64,000 nucleotides of DNA from Sesamum alatum (Eukaryota; Streptophyta; Magnoliopsida; Lamiales; Pedaliaceae): positions 35,742,479-35,806,478 of the forward strand of contig JACGWO010000005.1 of assembly GCA_034509735.1 (NCBI GenBank), given 5' to 3'. The position numbers and the translations under genes are program-made. The notes beneath the pieces are model-generated. The model was not told the origin of the DNA. It made no database searches and was given only the letters and a program-made list of their open reading frames with translations. Shown here piece after piece: positions 35,680 through 48,547 of the stretch (the first letter of the stretch is position 1; each line of letters starts with the position of its first letter).

Positions 35680-36177
35680 GGGTTAATTACACTTAGACCC
35701 CCTCTGAAAATGCATAATTACACTTTTTCCCAAAGAAGTTTTGAAATTACACTTACACCCCTCCAAAAATTCTCTGTTTACACTTGACCCCCATTCGTTA
35801 ATGTCTGGACGAAAAATGTCCACGCCAACAAAAATAATTACAAAATTTTTCAATTTTTCCCATTATTTAATATTTTCATGTATATTTTTATACTTATAAG
35901 AGGATAAGTGTAATATATACATATAGAGTGAGGCCAATATTATTATATTTTTTCCTTATAAGTACAAAATTATTATACGAGAATGTTAAGCGAAAGGTAA
36001 AATTGAAAATTTATGTAATTATTTTTGTTGAAATGAACATTTTTCGTCAAAAATGTAACGAATGGAGGTCAGGTGTAAACAAAGAATTTTCAAAGGGGTG
36101 TAAGTGTAATTTCAAAACTTCTTTGGGGGAAAGTGTAATTATGCCATTTTCAGAGGGGGTCTAAGTGTAATTAACCC
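35680..36177. mobile_element. Mutator-like MITE with long inverted repeats
   Basis: A 498-bp element starts GGGTTAATTACACTTAGACC and ends in the reverse complement of the same, with arms similar over about 190 bp. The 9-bp duplication TAAAAGTTA is exact (35671-35679 and 36178-36186). Duplication length and arm size fit Mutator-like elements. The 78-aa open frame at 35928-36164 is inside the right arm and is not a gene. Confidence 0.85.
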
Positions 36178-37263
36178 TAAAAGTTATAACATTTAGTCCC
36201 CTTGTATTATTATACGCTTAATGCCCACATGGTATTTTCTTTTGAATATCCAGAGGGAAAGGTGTTATGGAATCGAAATTGCTACTTTTTAATATTTATG
36301 GGACCGAAAGTGAGAATCCCAACATCAATGGACCAAATTAAAATGTAAAGGATCTAAGTTACGGACTGAAAATTACTATTTTCCCTAACATTCCATGCCC
36401 ACATGGCATTAATACAATAACAATTAAAAGCATAAAAATTTAAAATAATTATATACTAACACATTAGTACAATTACATTTTCATATTAAGAAAATTAATA
36501 AATTTTGAGAATAAACTTAGTACTAAAATAATAAATAAAAACTGAGTTGATTATGTAGAAATTAGAAAAAAAGATGATAAATAAAAAAGCCAATGAGATT
36601 AATATATTTTTCGAGTAATAAATTTATAAAAGTAAATTAAAAGTTTAAAAAGTATGAGTACTACAAAGAATAAAATTTGATATATGAATAGAATATTATT
36701 AAATTGAAATTGCTTATGAAAATTCAACTATTGAGTGAATCTCTATGACTTGATTTTTTAGTATTAGATAATCCAAATGTTTTACTTTTACATCTATTGT
36801 TTCTTTTATAACGGTGAATTTTTTTTATATAATAATAATTCAAAATTTAGTTACTAATAAAGCATGTAAATAATGCTTGGACAATATAAAAAATTTGATA
36901 CTAAAATATGATTAACATACATTATATGATCTTACAATACAAATATTGGTACTATGGTCCAATTTGATTATAGTTTTATAACAATAGTCAATAAATAATT
37001 AGATTATAATAGTGTCAATAAGTTAAAAATAAATGACATTCAAATATAGTAGTAAAAGAAAACATTCAACACACATACAAAATGTAACAAAAAATAAAAC
37101 AAAATTAAACAACAGAAAATAGGCATAATAAAACCTACAAATAAAATTGATCAATTTATTTTTTTAAATTGGAATTTCTTCTATCCAAGATAAGGAGCTT
37201 TGACTAATTATTTTTATTTTCATATTAATTTTTCACATATCATTATTTTATATTTTCATATTA

Positions 37264-37321
37264 AAATGGGATAAGGCTCTACTGATCTATGAGCTACCCG
37301 ACCAGCGCTATTCTGACTATT
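37264..37321. other. 57-bp filler with tRNA-like words
   Basis: Compared with unit 1 (about 17474), unit 2 has an extra segment GGGATAAGGCTCTACTGATC... in otherwise matching AT-rich DNA. On the minus strand it contains GGTCGGGTAGCTCA and AGTAGAGCC, reminiscent of the 5' half and A box of a tRNA. It is too short and irregular to be a tRNA gene. Confidence 0.4.
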
Positions 37322-37859
37322 GGTTTAGTAATAATGAAATAATCATTAGTGAATATACGAAATACAAAAATTTTAATTTTTGGGAATATCTTTTTATTCA
37401 ATAGTACTAATTAAATTTAGAAAGTGAATTACAAATAATAGAATTGAATAATTTCCTTATTAATTTAAATAATTATTATCAATTTGTTTGAAAATATAAT
37501 TGTATAATACTAATGTTTCAATTACAAAAAAATGAATAATATCAAGAACTTATGATAAATGATATACTTACTTCTCAAAATATATGTGTACACGTGCATA
37601 GCACGTTATGTTTCTAGTTATAATAAAACTTTCATACGTGACTGTTTTATTTTAATTATCATTAGGGAGATAAAGAAAAAGAAACCGGAACAAAAAGAGG
37701 ATAACATAAAGAGGGAGAGGGTACTTAATTCAGCGGACCAAATTGTGGAGGATGACAATTAGCCAATTTTCAATTATAATAGTTTTTGCCGTCATGACCT
37801 AAGGGATATAATAAATAATATTGCACATTTTAAAAAATATTATAAATAAAGAAAAAAAA

Positions 37860-39290
37860 TAATAATCTAGGGATATTATTGGTATAATAAAAAAATTTAT
37901 ATCACGGTGTTATAAATCGTTGTTTATGAGAAAGAAATGCATTTTCTTTTTATATTAGTACTAGCCGTTGTGGCACACCATTCTTGCATGCATATAATAA
38001 ATAATCTTTTGCACTATAGAATTATTATAAATATGAGTAAAATATATAAATCAATACATATCATTAAAAAAAGAAAGAATAAATGAAGAAAAGAAAACTC
38101 ACTTATTAGTAAATGTAAAATTTGAAAGTTGAATAAGTTAGTAGTTATTTTATCGGTCGAAGGGTATTTTTTATTTCACAAGAAACTGATGCGGTGGTGT
38201 CATTAACTGTCGTTTGTGAGTGTGGAGGACCTTTTCCTTTTATATTAGTATAGATACTAGTATAATTAATATTGCACGCTTTAAAGTATATTTTAAATAA
38301 ATAGTATTTATATATATATATATATGAATCGATACATCACAATTCAAAAAAAAAAAAAAACAAAGAAAAAAGATAAGAAAACTAACTCAGGAAGTATTAT
38401 CTGCATAACAAAAAAATTGTTGTTGTGGTGTCATAAATCGTTATTTGTGAGTGCGAAAGGCCTTTCTTTTATACTTTAGTATATATATTGGATCACATTA
38501 AAATAAAATAAAAAAGGAACAAAGAAAGAAAGAAAGAAAACTAATTTAGGGTATTATTGGTATAACAAAAAAATTAGTGTCGCAGTATCATAAAACCGCT
38601 GTTTGTAAGTGAGAAAGGCATTTCTTATTTATATCGTATAGATATTATAAGTAAGAAAAAATATATATAAATCAACACATCACATTTTCAAAAAAAGAAA
38701 AAAAAAGAAAAGAAAAGAAAACTAACCAGGGATATTATCGACATAACAAAACATTGGTATCGTGGTGTCATAAATCATTTGTGAGCGATAAAGACCTTTC
38801 TTTTTTATATTAGCATAAATACTAAATACTATTTTAAAATTTAAAATATATTATAAATAAGAAATAAATAAATAAAGCAACACATCACATTTCAAAAAAA
38901 AAAAAAAAAAAAAGAAGAGAAGAAAGAAAGAAAGAAAAACTAATTTAGGAATATGATCGGCATAACAAAAAAAAAATGGTTTGCGATTTTATAAACCGTC
39001 GTTTTGTGAGTAAGAAAGACATGTTCTTTTATACTAGCCGTTGTGGCATGTCGTTCCTACGTGCATATGATAAATAATCTTTCACGTTTTAAAATATATT
39101 ACAAAGAGTAAAATATATAAATAACTTATATGTTAATGTAAAACTTGGAAAGTAGAATAAGTTAGTTATCTTATTAGTTGAAGTGCATTTTTGGGATTAC
39201 AAAAAATTGATGCAGAGCTGTCAAAATCGTCATTTTGTGTCTATAACACTTCTTTTCTAATCACTAGTAAGTGTGACACATTCTATGTAC
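37860..39290. repeat. Degenerate tandem array (unit 2 copy)
   Basis: Counterpart of 17990-19430 with the same order of diverged units, for example GTGTCATTAACTGTCG near 38196 and GTGTCATAAATCG near 38428. Differences are mainly short indels in A-rich runs. Confidence 0.65.
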
Positions 39291-39949
39291 GTGCATAAAT
39301 TTTAAAAATGAATTAAAATAAAATATTTATATAAATTATGTTATTAATTTTGGTAGAGTAAACAAGTATCTAAAAGTATATATACTTAAGATAATAAGTT
39401 AATATAAATATTTTAATTTATAGGACAAAACTATTGACAAATAAAATAAATAATGTTGGATGAATTGAAAAAATGCATGGGAAAAAAATAACTACCAAAT
39501 GGTAGTTACGGAAAACTATAATAAATAGAGGAGCTAATAATAATTAATTAATTTACAATTTTAAAAAAATGACGAACCAAAATTAAGTATGACATCAAAA
39601 TGGTGCTCTCATTTGATAATAAAGTGTAGATGTATAAATTTGTGTTTCAATTGATAAATTAGAATTTGATTCATAATAACAAAATAGTTGAATTTATTTG
39701 AAAATTTATAGTAAACGTGATAAATTAGTTGAATTTATCACGTTTTACTATAAATTTGTGTTTCAATTGATAAATTAGAATTTTATTCATAATAACTAAT
39801 TAGTTGAATTTATTTGAAAATTTCGTAGTAAAACGTGTTTCAAATTCTTACATTAATTTGTTATATCGTGACAAATTTTTAAGCTCATTTAATACAAAAT
39901 GATTTTAAATAATATTTTAATAATTATTAACCCCACCCCTGGTACGGAT

Positions 39950-40987
39950 TAGACATGTTAATGGGTAGAGTAAGGCGCCTACCCAGGCTCAGACCCAAAC
40001 AAGACCCAAATAATTAATTACTACGCAGCAATCTAATCTAACATGAGAGCCATGGGTCTTGAGACCCATGGGTCTCTAGATCCGATCAAACCCGGTCATT
40101 TGGGCCAGGTCCGGCCCAAACCCGATTCTTCTCTTTTTCCTTTTTTTTTTCTCAAATAAACAAGAATCTCTTTCAAGAACAACAACAAAATACAATATGA
40201 ATCAAACAACATTATTATTGTTAGATGAACATTATCGAATCAATCCTAATATAATAAATCAACCACTCAAAATTTTCATTTAAATAAACAAGTCTCAAAG
40301 CAAAGTTATTTCTACAACCAAATGCATTAAATAAAAAACAGAAGATTAATACAAAATAAATTACAAATTAAGTAGTCTTTTCAAGAAACCAAATGCATTT
40401 ACAGTTTTTTCCATATCCATAGTCAAAAATCAAAATCAAATATCAAAATCTTCCAAAAAAAACAGATACCCAAATCTCTAAACTCAAAAAGAAAAAAATA
40501 AAAACCAATTTGTTTTTCACCAGTGGCGGTGGGCGCGGCGGCGGATCTTGGTGGTGGGCGCGGCCGCAGATCTTGGTGGTGGCGCGAACGCAGATCTTGG
40601 ATCTTGGTGCGCGGCCGCGACCGTAGATCTTTGGTGGTGGGCCCCGCGACGACGGGATTGGGGAGCGCACGGTGATGGGGACTTGGTGGGCGCAACGACT
40701 GCGACGGGGGCTTAGGGTGGGCGCGGCCGCAGTGAGGGGGCTTTGAAGTCGAAGAATGGACGGAGAGTTGCGAAGCAGTGGAAATTGAGAGAGGAGAGTA
40801 AATTGTTTAAGAAAAAATTGGTCTCAATGGTAAGGTCGGATATATTACCCGACCTAGACCCAATCGTTTTAATTTGATGAGTCTGGGTCCTGGTCTAGAC
40901 CTGTTTTAAAAGTGTGGGTCTGGGCCTAGGTCCGGACCCATCATAATGGGTCTGGGCTTGGGCAATTTTGGCCCATTGACAGGTCTA
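39950..40987. mobile_element. Non-autonomous hAT element (unit 2 copy)
   Basis: It starts TAGACATGTTAATGGG and ends CCATTGACAGGTCTA, flanked by GTACGGAT (39942-39949) and GTATGGAT (40988-40995). The central GC-rich patch (40520-40740) is rearranged relative to unit 1, with several AGATCTTGGTGG repeats that are fewer in unit 1. Confidence 0.75.
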
Positions 40988-41222
40988 GTATGGATATTAT
41001 TACATTTTGCGATCAATGTGTTTCACACGACTTGCTCCTCCATATTACACCAGCCATCGAGGGTGTCGCCAAGCCCTAGGGGGGTGATAGGGCTTGGTTC
41101 TGGGCCTTGGTTTATTAGCCCATTAATTTATTTATTTGTTATATTTATTAGTCCGTCAATAAAAATAATAACATTTAATTATGGTTAATTATCGTATTTA
41201 ATACTAAATAGTCATTGATTCG

Positions 41223-42774
41223 TGTAGACCCTCTAACGGCACTACGACTTTATCTTCCCTAAATATCACACTTAATGTAAACCCTGATTATATGTATAAT
41301 TAGGCACGTAATCTAGTCCCTGTTGAGTATATATACACATAGTCTCATCATCACAACAAGAATATTTAATATCTCATCCACAAGATCATATATACATATA
41401 TCAAGTATGACAAAAATGGGACTATTATAATTAGCTTTCACATGCTATTCTCGCTTTTAATCCAAAATGTGAATTCTATTTCTATTTATGATAAGGAGAA
41501 AACTGCATACTGGCCCGACCTGACTGGAATGCAAACCGTGGACCTAGTTGTCGTGAATAGCACAACAAAATCTACACCTGAAAAATGTTAGCAGAGATGA
41601 GCCTGCAACTCAATAAGTAAATAACCGGTACCACTATACATGCACCTCAATTATATCAAACAAGACCAAAAACAAGCAACGTATATAATATAATCGACTT
41701 AATCAAGCACATTTTTATTTTATTCTCCACGTAGTCATCCCATAATACGATAACCAATCAAACTTGTCTTTTCCTAGTTGGCTTACCAGAAAGGTGATAT
41801 AGTGTTTTTCTCCACCAACTCAACCTCACGATTCATTCATATATATATATATATACATGAATCCCCTTGACATGCCACACAGACTCATCAATGTCATTTC
41901 GTATCATAGTTCTTTTATTTCGCATCATAGCTCTTTTCACATCGCATCATAGCTCTTTCATATCATTTTGCCACATAGGCTTTTTCAACAACATCAAGGG
42001 GTATTCATATCATAATTACGTTCGATTTCCATCACTCCCTCGATTCCACATATCACCGTTTTTGTAAGCCAACTAGCTACATAAAACCACATAGCAGCAT
42101 TTTTCAAGTACAAGCACATATCACTGATATCAAACAACCAATGACATATCTTTCTCATTTCACTTTCACGACATAAACCGATTCAGGTAATCATAAACCA
42201 CTCGTACAGTTCAAATAGATTAGTCAAGCACGAATCATAGGCTCACATAAAAGTAATATCACCAAGAAATGAAACATATATAGATAATACTAATTATTTA
42301 CGTACACAACATTAATAGGAAAAGGAACTTATATAAGCAGCATTAATTATTTACTTACCTCGATCTTATACAGATTTAGTTAGCTGATATGAAGTCGTAC
42401 GATCATCTACTTTATCCCCGTGTCCTCATTTTTTGTCGATTCTGTTTCTGTGTGTATGTATGTGTTGTGTGTGTTTTTATGTTTGTGTGTGTGTGTGTTT
42501 AAATGATGGGGGGTGGGCGGCCCATCATTATCCACCCTCTTTTTCCCCTTTTTTTTTTTTAATTTTTAATAAACATTTTCAAATACCCATTACGTCCTTT
42601 CTAATTTCTTAATTAATATAATTTGCTCCCAAAATATATAAAGCTCCAATTCACTCCGTTCAAGTCTTAATATGATCACAATTTAATCTATAATATATCT
42701 ACTAATTAATTAAATTTTCTTAAATAATTTTAAATTAACCCCATAATTATGTATAAAAATTTATGGGCATCACA
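41223..42774 (-). mobile_element. Solo LTR, chromovirus (Tekay/Del)-like, unit 2 only
   Basis: On the minus strand it begins TGTGATGCCCATAAATTTTT and ends GGGTCTACA, as in Tekay/Del Gypsy LTRs. Unit 1 reads straight through this site (GTCATTGACCGG, about 21332). The flanks (ATTCG left, GACCG right) are not a clean duplication, so the exact left end is uncertain. A (TG)n tract lies at about 42455-42500. No internal domain remains. Confidence 0.6.
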
Positions 42775-42969
42775 GACCGGATATGCAACGGTTGCTGATT
42801 GTGATTTTTGTGAGGGTGCTAAAATATTTGTATGGATAAACACCCATGACGAATAGTGATAGGAATTAGTTGTACTTATATCATGATATGTATTTAACTT
42901 ACAATGATCAATTATAGTAATTTAATTTTTCGGATGAACTTGATATGACTATTAAATTTTGACAGCGGC

Positions 42970-43570
42970 TAAACCAAGTTTCTAGTTTTGCCCCTGAGTG
43001 CAGTCGATCCCTTTAAAGAACATTGGTGGGGTTAGTAGTGCTTACAATTAGGCAAGGCGACAAGTAGAGAAATTTATGAACCAAAGACAGAGTGTCTCAT
43101 GTCTTTTCATCATGATCAAAGACGGAGAAAGCTTATCGAACTCAAATTACTATTATTTTATATGTTGTGAGATTTTATTGATGCAACATCTTGATTTTCG
43201 TGTTCATGATGAGTCGGTCACTTCCAAAAATAGGAAAAGTTTTCTAGAGATACTCAATTGGTATAGGAAGAGGATTGATAGTGTTGGGAGTGTGGTTAAT
43301 AAAAATGCTCCTGGAAATAATCAAATGAATTTTTCACGATTACACAAAGATTTGGAGAGAGCTTGGTGCAACAAATACAATGTGGAATACTATCAGTGAG
43401 ATTGAGATAGTTATTTCTATCTTCTTATTGATGAGTCCCGGATAATCAATAAAGGAGCAGATGGTTGTGATTTGATGTTTTATGAATACGAGGGAACAAG
43501 TTATTGAAAGATTTCTGAGGACATGTTAGCGATACTTCAACGCCTTCTCTTAAAACACTCTAGACGTTAT
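42970..43570 (+). pseudogene. hAT (DUF4371) transposase remnant, 5' part, unit 2
   Basis: Same gene as 21545-22131: NQRQSVSCLF, LMQHLDFRVHDESVTS, FLEILNWYRKRIDSVG. It has more single-base deletions than unit 1 and is cut by the LTR element at 43571 after GTTAT. Confidence 0.7.
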
Positions 43571-45578
43571 TGTTGGATTGTGTGGTCCATGACCCATGAA
43601 TTGGTAGGCCCGACTCGGGGCCCAACCCACAACCTTGGAGGCTCATTGCACCATCACTTAATGGCCCCAATTTGTTAAGGCCCACCTTCATACCCGACCC
43701 GGCCCAGAACCCGTTGACCTATGTCCCTCACACTTTTGTTTTGCCCTAAAATCTGATTCCTCATTTTCTCCTTCCAATTCCGTTGCCATTCATTCTCTCT
43801 CCCTCTCAAATATCTCCTTGGGTTCCCACATTTTCTCTCCATTCCGATGGCATTGCCACCGCTCTTTTCTCGCCTCTGTTTCCTCACCATTGTCTCATAT
43901 AAAAGGGTCCTCATCCCTCTTGTGTGGTAGTCAACAAGTGTGAGTACAAAGCCTTCATCTCCCTACTCCATTCTCAGAAAAACCGTAAGTTCTTTCGTGG
44001 AAATCGTGATTTTGATCCTTTGTGGAAAACCTTTGTGGGTGTGTGATCCTTTGTGGATTGTGGTCCTTTGTGGACAAGGGCCTTTGTGGTGGTGTTTGAG
44101 TAACCGGTTATGGAAGCCGACCTTCTTTGTGGCCGTGAGTTTCCTTCGGATCTCGGCTCGCTGAGCCTTAGAAATTGTTAGGGAATTTACTCTATGTATT
44201 TTTCATATTTCATTTGTAAGTTGTATTTATATTTGGCCTGTATAGTAATGTAGGATTATTTTGGTGTTCGTCACTGAAGGATCGAGGGGTTCCAACAGTG
44301 GTATCAAGCCTTCGGGCTCTGACTGGCCATCGCGGTTTGGTAAGAGCCAATGATCCTACTACTCTTATTACCTTGTGCTATATTGCTTAAAATTGCTTTG
44401 TGTGGATTATTATTGCTTTAGTGCTAAAAAATTTCTACTGAGTGTTGCTCGGCTTACTGCTAAATTATTTTTTGGAAATTTTCTGTTTCGGCCTAGTTAC
44501 GAATTCCGCTTAGTGCACACATCACTCTCTATTTAGTGCTAAAGAGGTATTTCTGCCTAGTGCAAATACTTCTCTGATCAGTATTGATTAGCGCAAAAGT
44601 TTATGTCCAAGCACTATGTACTACCTTGTGCAAATATTTGCTTAGTACCATTGCTATTATTCCACATTGCTTTGTACTCCGTTAATTATTATTATTATTA
44701 ATCATCTACTGTCCATATCAACCAAAGACCAACTGATTCTGCTTAGTGCAATTTTCCTGCTTAGTGCATATCTCTGCTTAGTGCATATCCTATTCTGTTA
44801 AGTGCTACAGTTGATTATTTACTGCTTAGTGCCACAGTCTGCGGTATATCTTGTTGCGTGCAAATTTTGGGGTTAAATTTATTTCTCGCTTAGTGCGAAA
44901 TTTATCCTTGTTGAAAATTTTGCTTATGCGTTTTTCGGTGTAAATTTGCTAAGTGCAAAATCTTTTAATATATTTATCCGGGGAAAGGATACTTTCGTCC
45001 TCTAACTTTGTCCAGAATTCCTTTTGGTCTTTAACTTTTGACTGTATTAGTTTAGTCCTTTATCTTTTCATTTGAGTAGATTCGGTCCTTTTAGCTCAAT
45101 TTAAGACCATTTTGCCCTTTGAAGCTAGGACACAACTTAGTCCCTCCACATGCTCTCAAAGTGGGCCCAACATGCTTCCGAAATGAAATTAAGCCTCTAT
45201 AAATTCATACCTTTTTTGACCGTCTTGCCGCCGGATATTCCAAGTCCTCGATTTTACGGACTTCCTCCAACCACACTACCGCAGCAGATGGTTCGTGGAT
45301 CCTTGGCTCCTTAAGCAGTAATCAGCACAACCCTATTTTGTTTCCTACCTTAGGGCGTTAAAAGTATTCCAATAATAGAGACTTAATAAAATTTTTTGGT
45401 AAACAAATTGAACAGAAGCCTGTAATTTATTGAAGAAATATTTGGAATATTACATAGATATTTTATTCCTCTATCGGAGGAGAAAACTATTTAGCCTCTC
45501 ATATAGGAGAGGGCTTGACTTGGTGGGGATAACCCCATACACTGATACCCTAATACTTAGGAAATTTAAAGATACAAT

Positions 45579-45645
45579 TTTATTTTTCTGAAGAGTTGGA
45601 GAAGTTTTCTGATCTCCCCATCTGCTTCCTATCTCTCTATTTATA
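45579..45645 (-). promoter_or_regulatory. Candidate pararetroviral promoter and poly(A) signal
   Basis: On the minus strand TATAAATAGAG (45645-45635) is followed about 50 nt later by AATAAA (45584-45579). A promoter just upstream of a poly(A) signal, downstream of the last ORF, is the caulimovirid arrangement that yields a terminally redundant pregenomic RNA. The second copy has the same pair (61159-61151 and 61107-61102). Activity is unknown. Confidence 0.55.
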
Positions 45646-46199
45646 ATGGTCCGCGGACTTCAAACCACTTCAATCGTTTTTGGGTGGCGTCATTGCGTTC
45701 GTCACCAACTTTGTCTTTTACCTTTCAGCTGTGGTCATTTGCCTTGTCAGCCATGTGCTCGCCAGCTGGTGTTCTTTTGTCCTTCTAACTGTTGGCACTT
45801 CTGTCTTTTCTGCCGACAGCCTTTCTCTTTGATTTTTACATCTTGAGTGTTTTACCTCCTTTTGTAAAAATCCTTTCTTTTACCCTTCTCTGGTCTTGGT
45901 TCGGGGGTATTTTTGAGTTACCCGAATTTTTGTTCCGAACAAGGGTTTTTCCTGTTCTCACAACAAGGCATAGGTGGTTATCCATTGTCCTATATGCTCA
46001 TGTTGCATGCCTTCTTCCTTGTGTTCTCTGTTGCAGCAGCTTATTTTTCCCATATGAGCATTCTTTTCTTTCAAACAAGCTTTCGCAAACTCGTGCTTTC
46101 CTGTCATGGAGTTTAACAGGATGATCCATTTAATTTATTGAAAAAATATTTTTAAATGGATACTTTGACTTTATCCATCTCTGTGAGATAGACCCAGTA

Positions 46200-46830
46200 A
46201 CCCCATGCTCTTCTGGTGGATATGTCATCTTCACTAAGGGAAGACACCAGGGGAGCCTCTCCTGTGGCAGCCTTGACTCGGTTGAATGCTACCATGTCTG
46301 GTCTCTGTAATTTGATGAAATGGAATGCTGGGTGAGACCCCTTTCCTGCGATTTTGGAGCTATGGAAATGAACTTGAGCTCCAAAATATCTCCTCGTTTA
46401 AGTGGGGATTGTTTTGCCATGCGTCATTATACCGCCCCACTAATCCATTCCGGAAGCTTTGAGATTTCCGGAAAGCTTGGTGACGTAGTATGAACTGAAG
46501 CAAGGCTCCAAAATCATACCACTCTCATACCTCTTCTGGTTTAGACCCTTCGATCATCCAGATTCTGTTATATTTTTCGGATGTGTCTACCGATGGTCTT
46601 GCCTGGGCTTATACCTTTACGGGAACAAGTTTTTCCCATGATCTTTGATATCCTGCCAAGCGGAAACAGAAGATAAAGCTTCGTTAGTATTAACCTTAGA
46701 GATGCCCGTCATTGGCCTAAGGTTAATCTCTTCCTCTTTTACCCCAGAGGTGCTGGGTTGACTTGAATTATCAGGAGTTTGCACTTCTTGTAACTCAAAT
46801 TTTGCACTGTTCACCAGAGTCTGGCGATGG
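46200..46830 (-). pseudogene. Caulimovirid ORF after RNase H (possible transactivator), copy 1
   Basis: The part at 46814-46617 is homologous to the longer frame at 62327-61773 in copy 2, and similarity continues in other frames to about 46200. Frameshifts break it here. Its place between RNase H and the promoter is where several caulimovirid genera carry the translational transactivator/inclusion-body protein. I cannot confirm the family from sequence alone. Confidence 0.5.
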
Positions 46831-47057
46831 CCTTGTGCAAGCAGTACTTGAATCTGCCGCTACAGGTTAGAGCCCTATTCTCTAATTGCAGGTTTAAAGC
46901 CCTGCTCTCTTAATTCTCGGGCTATCACCGAAGATGACGCCTTTCGAATTGGTTCTAGTAGGTCGTCCCATAACGAGCTTGCAGCAAGTTTGGTACTCCT
47001 GATGGCGCTCTGGACAGTGCCCAGATCAGCTTGTTGACTTGGCCAACTATTTGGGCT

Positions 47058-48547
47058 TTAATTGTTAGCTGTCCAAATTTTATCAATCTCCTCAAGGTTC
47101 TCCCTGAGGTGTCTGAGCCTGATGATGACGGAGTCTGCTTCAGCTGCCTCCATCTTTTTTAAGAAATCTGCAAGAATATTTTCATTGAGATTTGATAACG
47201 ACATATCATAACAATAATATTGGCATTCTGCCTGCCACCTAATAATACGAGCTTTCTCAATCTTTGATTCAAGTTTATTTTTTAAGAAAGCCTTAACGTT
47301 CGTATTATCAACTTTTAATGTAAATTCTTTGGCTAGTAAGAACAAAGGCCATTTTTTGAAGCCTTCCAAACTGCAAAGAATTTCTTCTCGTTAATATTCC
47401 ATAATTTGGCTTGTTGTTCGGTGAACAACCCTCCTGTGTATCTACATGGCTCTTCGCCAGTAGTCGTTTTTCATGAGCACTGCTGCCCATCTGTAATCGT
47501 TGGCGTCTGTGTACACTACAACTCATCCTCGTCTTGGGAATCGCTAGCTTTGGCAGGCTATGCAAATCTGTTTTAACTCTCGGACCCTTTGCGTATGAAT
47601 TTCTCCCATTTCACTTTGAACTTCTGTTTCTTTCAGGAGTGACGGAAATCCTTTCTGTATTTTTGCAAGGTCCTTGATAAAGATTCCTGCAAATTGACAA
47701 CTCCTAAGAAGCTTTGGAGTTGCTTCTTATCTTTTAAGTGCGTCAGGAAATTGCGAATCTTTTCTACAATGTGTTCCTGCAACTCAATACCTGCTCGTCA
47801 ATAAGAATTCCTAAAAATTCAATTTTATTGAACAGCTTATGGCTTTCTTTTCGGAAAGCACTAGCCCTCCTTATGGCATGCATCGGAAAATATTTCAAGA
47901 TGTCTAATATGATCTGTATATTTTAGATGCAATCAAGATATCGTCTATGTAAACAAACATAAACTTAGATAGTCTTTTGAAAAGATTATCCATCTTTCTT
48001 GAAATATCTGGGGTGCATTGGCAAGTCCCATTGGAAGTACATTCCAGATATATTGTCCATGAGGTGTGGAAAATGCAGTATATTTTCTTTGAATCATTTT
48101 CCATCTTAATCTGATAGAATACAGATTGCAATCAAACTTAGAAAACACTTTAGCACCTTTAATGCAATCAATTAAGTGTTCTTACTTGGGATGTAATAAC
48201 ATCAAATTGTAATATTCTATTGATGCCTTGATAGTTAATAACTAACCTGGGTTTTACCTCTTTTTATCTCACCATGATTTCTTACAGAAACTAGGGCTAC
48301 TATAGGCAGAGACTCCAGGCTCAATGAGTCTAAGATTGATATGCTCTTGATGTCTCCTGCATATTTTTCTTATCCTCCATGTTCATTTGGATGGGCTTGT
48401 ATCGGACATACTCGTACTTGCATTCCTCTTTGACCTTTAGAGTAGCCTCGATCTTATTTTTATCCACCATGCCAAAGATTCTCACTGAAATTCTTTTGAT
48501 AGTCTCTTGACATTCTCGAGAGAAAGTTTACTTTCTCGTCCATGTCA
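47058..48547 (-). pseudogene. Caulimovirid reverse transcriptase and RNase H, copy 1, frameshifted
   Basis: RT fragments in several frames include GLANAPQIFQ-like sequence and FMFVYIDDILIAS near 47930-47970, the YIDD catalytic box. RNase H fragments follow: LPKLAIP, then FTLKVDNTNVKAFLKNK at 47369-47058. Many frameshifts interrupt the region, which aligns with the cleaner copy at 62679-63946. Upstream it is continuous with a protease segment (48547-49521). Confidence 0.75.

Larger units (their letters stand above)
34102..37617 (+). mobile_element. Non-autonomous Helitron, 3.5 kb
   Basis: It begins TCTATACTTTATATAAA after an A and ends CTAG (37614-37617) before a T, the A/T insertion habit of Helitrons. 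Eight bases before CTAG is a perfect hairpin, ACGTGC-ATA-GCACGT (37592-37606). There is no Rep/helicase coding sequence. A miniature Mutator-like element (35680-36177) is nested in it. The right third is also present in unit 1 (16549-17770), where the left part has been replaced. Confidence 0.75.

Noticed and set aside
37264..37321. A tRNA gene
   Set aside because: It is too short, no complete cloverleaf can be formed, and there is no B box.
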